Below the pieces are notes generated by a model. That model made no database searches. It was not told the origin of the DNA and was given only the letters and a program-made list of their open reading frames with translations. Positions 31,646 to 32,719 of a stretch of 32,719 bases of DNA are shown here, piece by piece. The stretch comes from Prochlorococcus sp. AG-409-M05 (lineage in GTDB: Bacteria > Cyanobacteriota > Cyanobacteriia > PCC-6307 > Cyanobiaceae): contig QCKJ01000013.1 in the NCBI GenBank assembly GCA_003215435.1, positions 1 to 32,719 of the forward strand, written 5' to 3'. The position numbers and the translations under genes are program-made. Numbering within the stretch: the first letter of the stretch is position 1; every line of letters begins with the position of its first letter.

Positions 31646-31681
31646 CTTTTTAAGCTTTGATTTGATGAGAGCTTAAAAAGG
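31645..31681 (-). terminator. 12-bp hairpin at the end of ureG
   Basis: CCTTTTTAAGCT (31645-31656) and AGCTTAAAAAGG (31670-31681) form a perfect 12-bp stem with a 13-nt loop. One arm contains the last ureG codons and its stop. The stem ends exactly where the NtcA half site begins. It is followed on the minus strand by TTCGTTTTGAT, so it is probably an inefficient terminator separating ureG from the urt promoter. Confidence 0.55.
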
Positions 31682-32275
31682 TATCTGATTTAACAAAAAC
31701 GTCACGACTTGATCTAGCCCCTCACCTGTATGCAGATTAGTGAAGCACCAAGGGAGATCTTTGCGCATTTTCGATGTGTCTTTATCCATTATTTCAAGAC
31801 TCGCTCCAACCATGGGAGCAAGGTCAATTTTGTTTATTACCAGTAGATCTGAACGAGTAATACCAGGCCCTCCCTTCCTGGGGATCTTGTCGCCAGCCGC
31901 AACGTCTATGACATAAATGCAAATGTCTACTAGCTCTGGACTAAAACTTGCGGCGAGATTATCACCACCACTTTCTACAAAAAGGAAATCAAGTTTTGGG
32001 AATAGCTTTTCAAGTTCTTCTACAGCCGAACGATTAATTGAACAATCCTCACGGATAGCGGTATGAGGGCAACCTCCAGTTTCTACTCCTCGTATACGGT
32101 CAGGATCCAAGGCCCCAACCTTAGTTAGAAATTTTGCATCTTCTTGGGTATAGATGTCATTGGTTACTACAGCAAGTTGAAACTTCTTTTTAAGTCTTAT
32201 ACAAAGAGCTTCAACTAGAGCGGTTTTCCCTGAACCAACTGGTCCAGCAACCCCAACTCGTAATTTACTTCCCAT
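31673..32275 (-). CDS. ureG: urease accessory GTPase UreG
   Basis: 200 aa, ATG 32275 sharing its A with the ureF stop (TAATG). UreG hydrolyses GTP to help load nickel into urease with UreF, UreD/H and UreE. Seen: P-loop [12 protein letters not shown] (11-22), the nickel-binding Cys-Pro-His in [17 protein letters not shown], the switch region [19 protein letters not shown], and the guanine-specificity motif NKIDLAP. Length is normal, everything is intact. Its presence implies a functional urease operon beyond the right edge of the window. Confidence 0.96.
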   Translation of the reverse strand: MGSKLRVGVAGPVGSGKTALVEALCIRLKKKFQLAVVTNDIYTQEDAKFLTKVGALDPDRIRGVETGGCPHTAIREDCSINRSAVEELEKLFPKLDFLFVESGGDNLAASFSPELVDICIYVIDVAAGDKIPRKGGPGITRSDLLVINKIDLAPMVGASLEIMDKDTSKMRKDLPWCFTNLHTGEGLDQVVTFLLNQIPF

Positions 32276-32719
32276 TAACTTCTAAATAACCTGGAATACA
32301 ATTCTTTGTGTGATTGTTGTGCCATGGTAGAGCCAATATCTCCAGTCCAGATATGACGGGGGTTCTTGTTTAATAATCTTTTGGCTTCTGATGATATTAA
32401 AGGTAGCAATTGGGATTGAATTGCCTGTACTTTGTTAGGCCCAAAAGGCAATAATCTCAATGAAGCACTTAGCTGATTAGCAACCCAGCTATATAAATAC
32501 CCTTGTACTACGTCAATCTTGGACAAAGACCAAGAGATCCCAGCCCAAGACCAAGCCATTGGCCAGGCAAGATCTTTTTTTTGATTAGGCAATGGATGAC
32601 CAAGGTCTGAGAGTAGTTGTAATAATGATGAACCCATTTGTCGATGCTGAAAACGAACTTCTGGTGAATCTCTTAAAGCTAAGAGCCAGGAGTCCCATTC
32701 ATAAACTTGATTTATTGCC
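32275..32719 (-). CDS. ureF: urease accessory protein UreF (C-terminal part)
   Basis: The frame is open to the window edge, so the N-terminal third is missing. About 147 residues are visible. An internal ATG at 32637 is not the start, because conserved-looking UreF sequence ([20 protein letters not shown]) continues upstream of it. The C-terminal part contains [36 protein letters not shown] and the typical [20 protein letters not shown]. UreF is a helical adaptor and GTPase-activating partner of UreG. One-base overlap with ureG shows translational coupling. Confidence 0.92.
   Translation of the reverse strand, partial: AINQVYEWDSWLLALRDSPEVRFQHRQMGSSLLQLLSDLGHPLPNQKKDLAWPMAWSWAGISWSLSKIDVVQGYLYSWVANQLSASLRLLPFGPNKVQAIQSQLLPLISSEAKRLLNKNPRHIWTGDIGSTMAQQSHKELYSRLFRS

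Noticed and set aside
1-32719. tRNA genes, CRISPR arrays, insertion sequences, prophage genes
   Set aside because: No T-loop-like GGTTCGAATCC context with acceptor pairing, no regularly spaced repeats and no transposase, integrase or phage structural motif were seen in any frame.

Overview
The window looks like a piece of a low-light-type Prochlorococcus chromosome, or a very close marine picocyanobacterium. The evidence is moderately A+T-rich DNA, very small intergenic gaps, many small membrane or charged proteins of the picocyanobacterial kind, and a urease/urea-transport block in the order usual for this group (ureF-ureG-urtA-B-C-D-E). The strain cannot be fixed from sequence alone. No tRNA, rRNA, CRISPR array, transposase or integrase was seen.

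Layout. 1-460: a lexA gene on the minus strand, cut at its 3' end by the window and lacking its own 5' end (no N-terminal DNA-binding helix). 470-5800: a SulP anion transporter, a one-repeat AbrB-family membrane protein and several small hypothetical proteins. 5900-8300: a large TPR/methyltransferase protein. 8400-11000: a small protein, a gene that appears frameshifted in a homopolymer, a GIY-YIG-like domain fused to a membrane domain, and a GST-DUF952 fusion. 11059-12432: a GltS-type symporter. 12.7-20.8 kb: a district of about two dozen short genes or remnants (mostly 30-70 aa, many with one membrane segment) plus a DUF393 protein. Two frames here are interrupted by in-frame amber codons.

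20.85-26.2 kb: a DUF2130 coiled-coil protein, then sdhC-sdhA-sdhB (succinate dehydrogenase of the single-large-cytochrome-b, di-heme type), a hairpin-rich spacer that may encode a small RNA, and a YjbQ-family protein. 26.4-32.7 kb, all on the minus strand: urease accessory genes ureF (partial) and ureG followed by the urea ABC transporter urtABCDE. A candidate NtcA site lies between ureG and urtA, and a strong hairpin lies between urtA and urtB.

How the genes fit together: the right-hand block imports urea (UrtA binds, UrtBC form the channel, UrtDE hydrolyse ATP) and matures the urease that turns it into ammonia, probably under nitrogen control. The sdh operon feeds electrons from succinate into the membrane quinone pool. 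The middle district shows no pathway. Its interest lies in tiny genes, a possible leader-peptide coupling, hairpins next to start codons and signs of recent gene decay.
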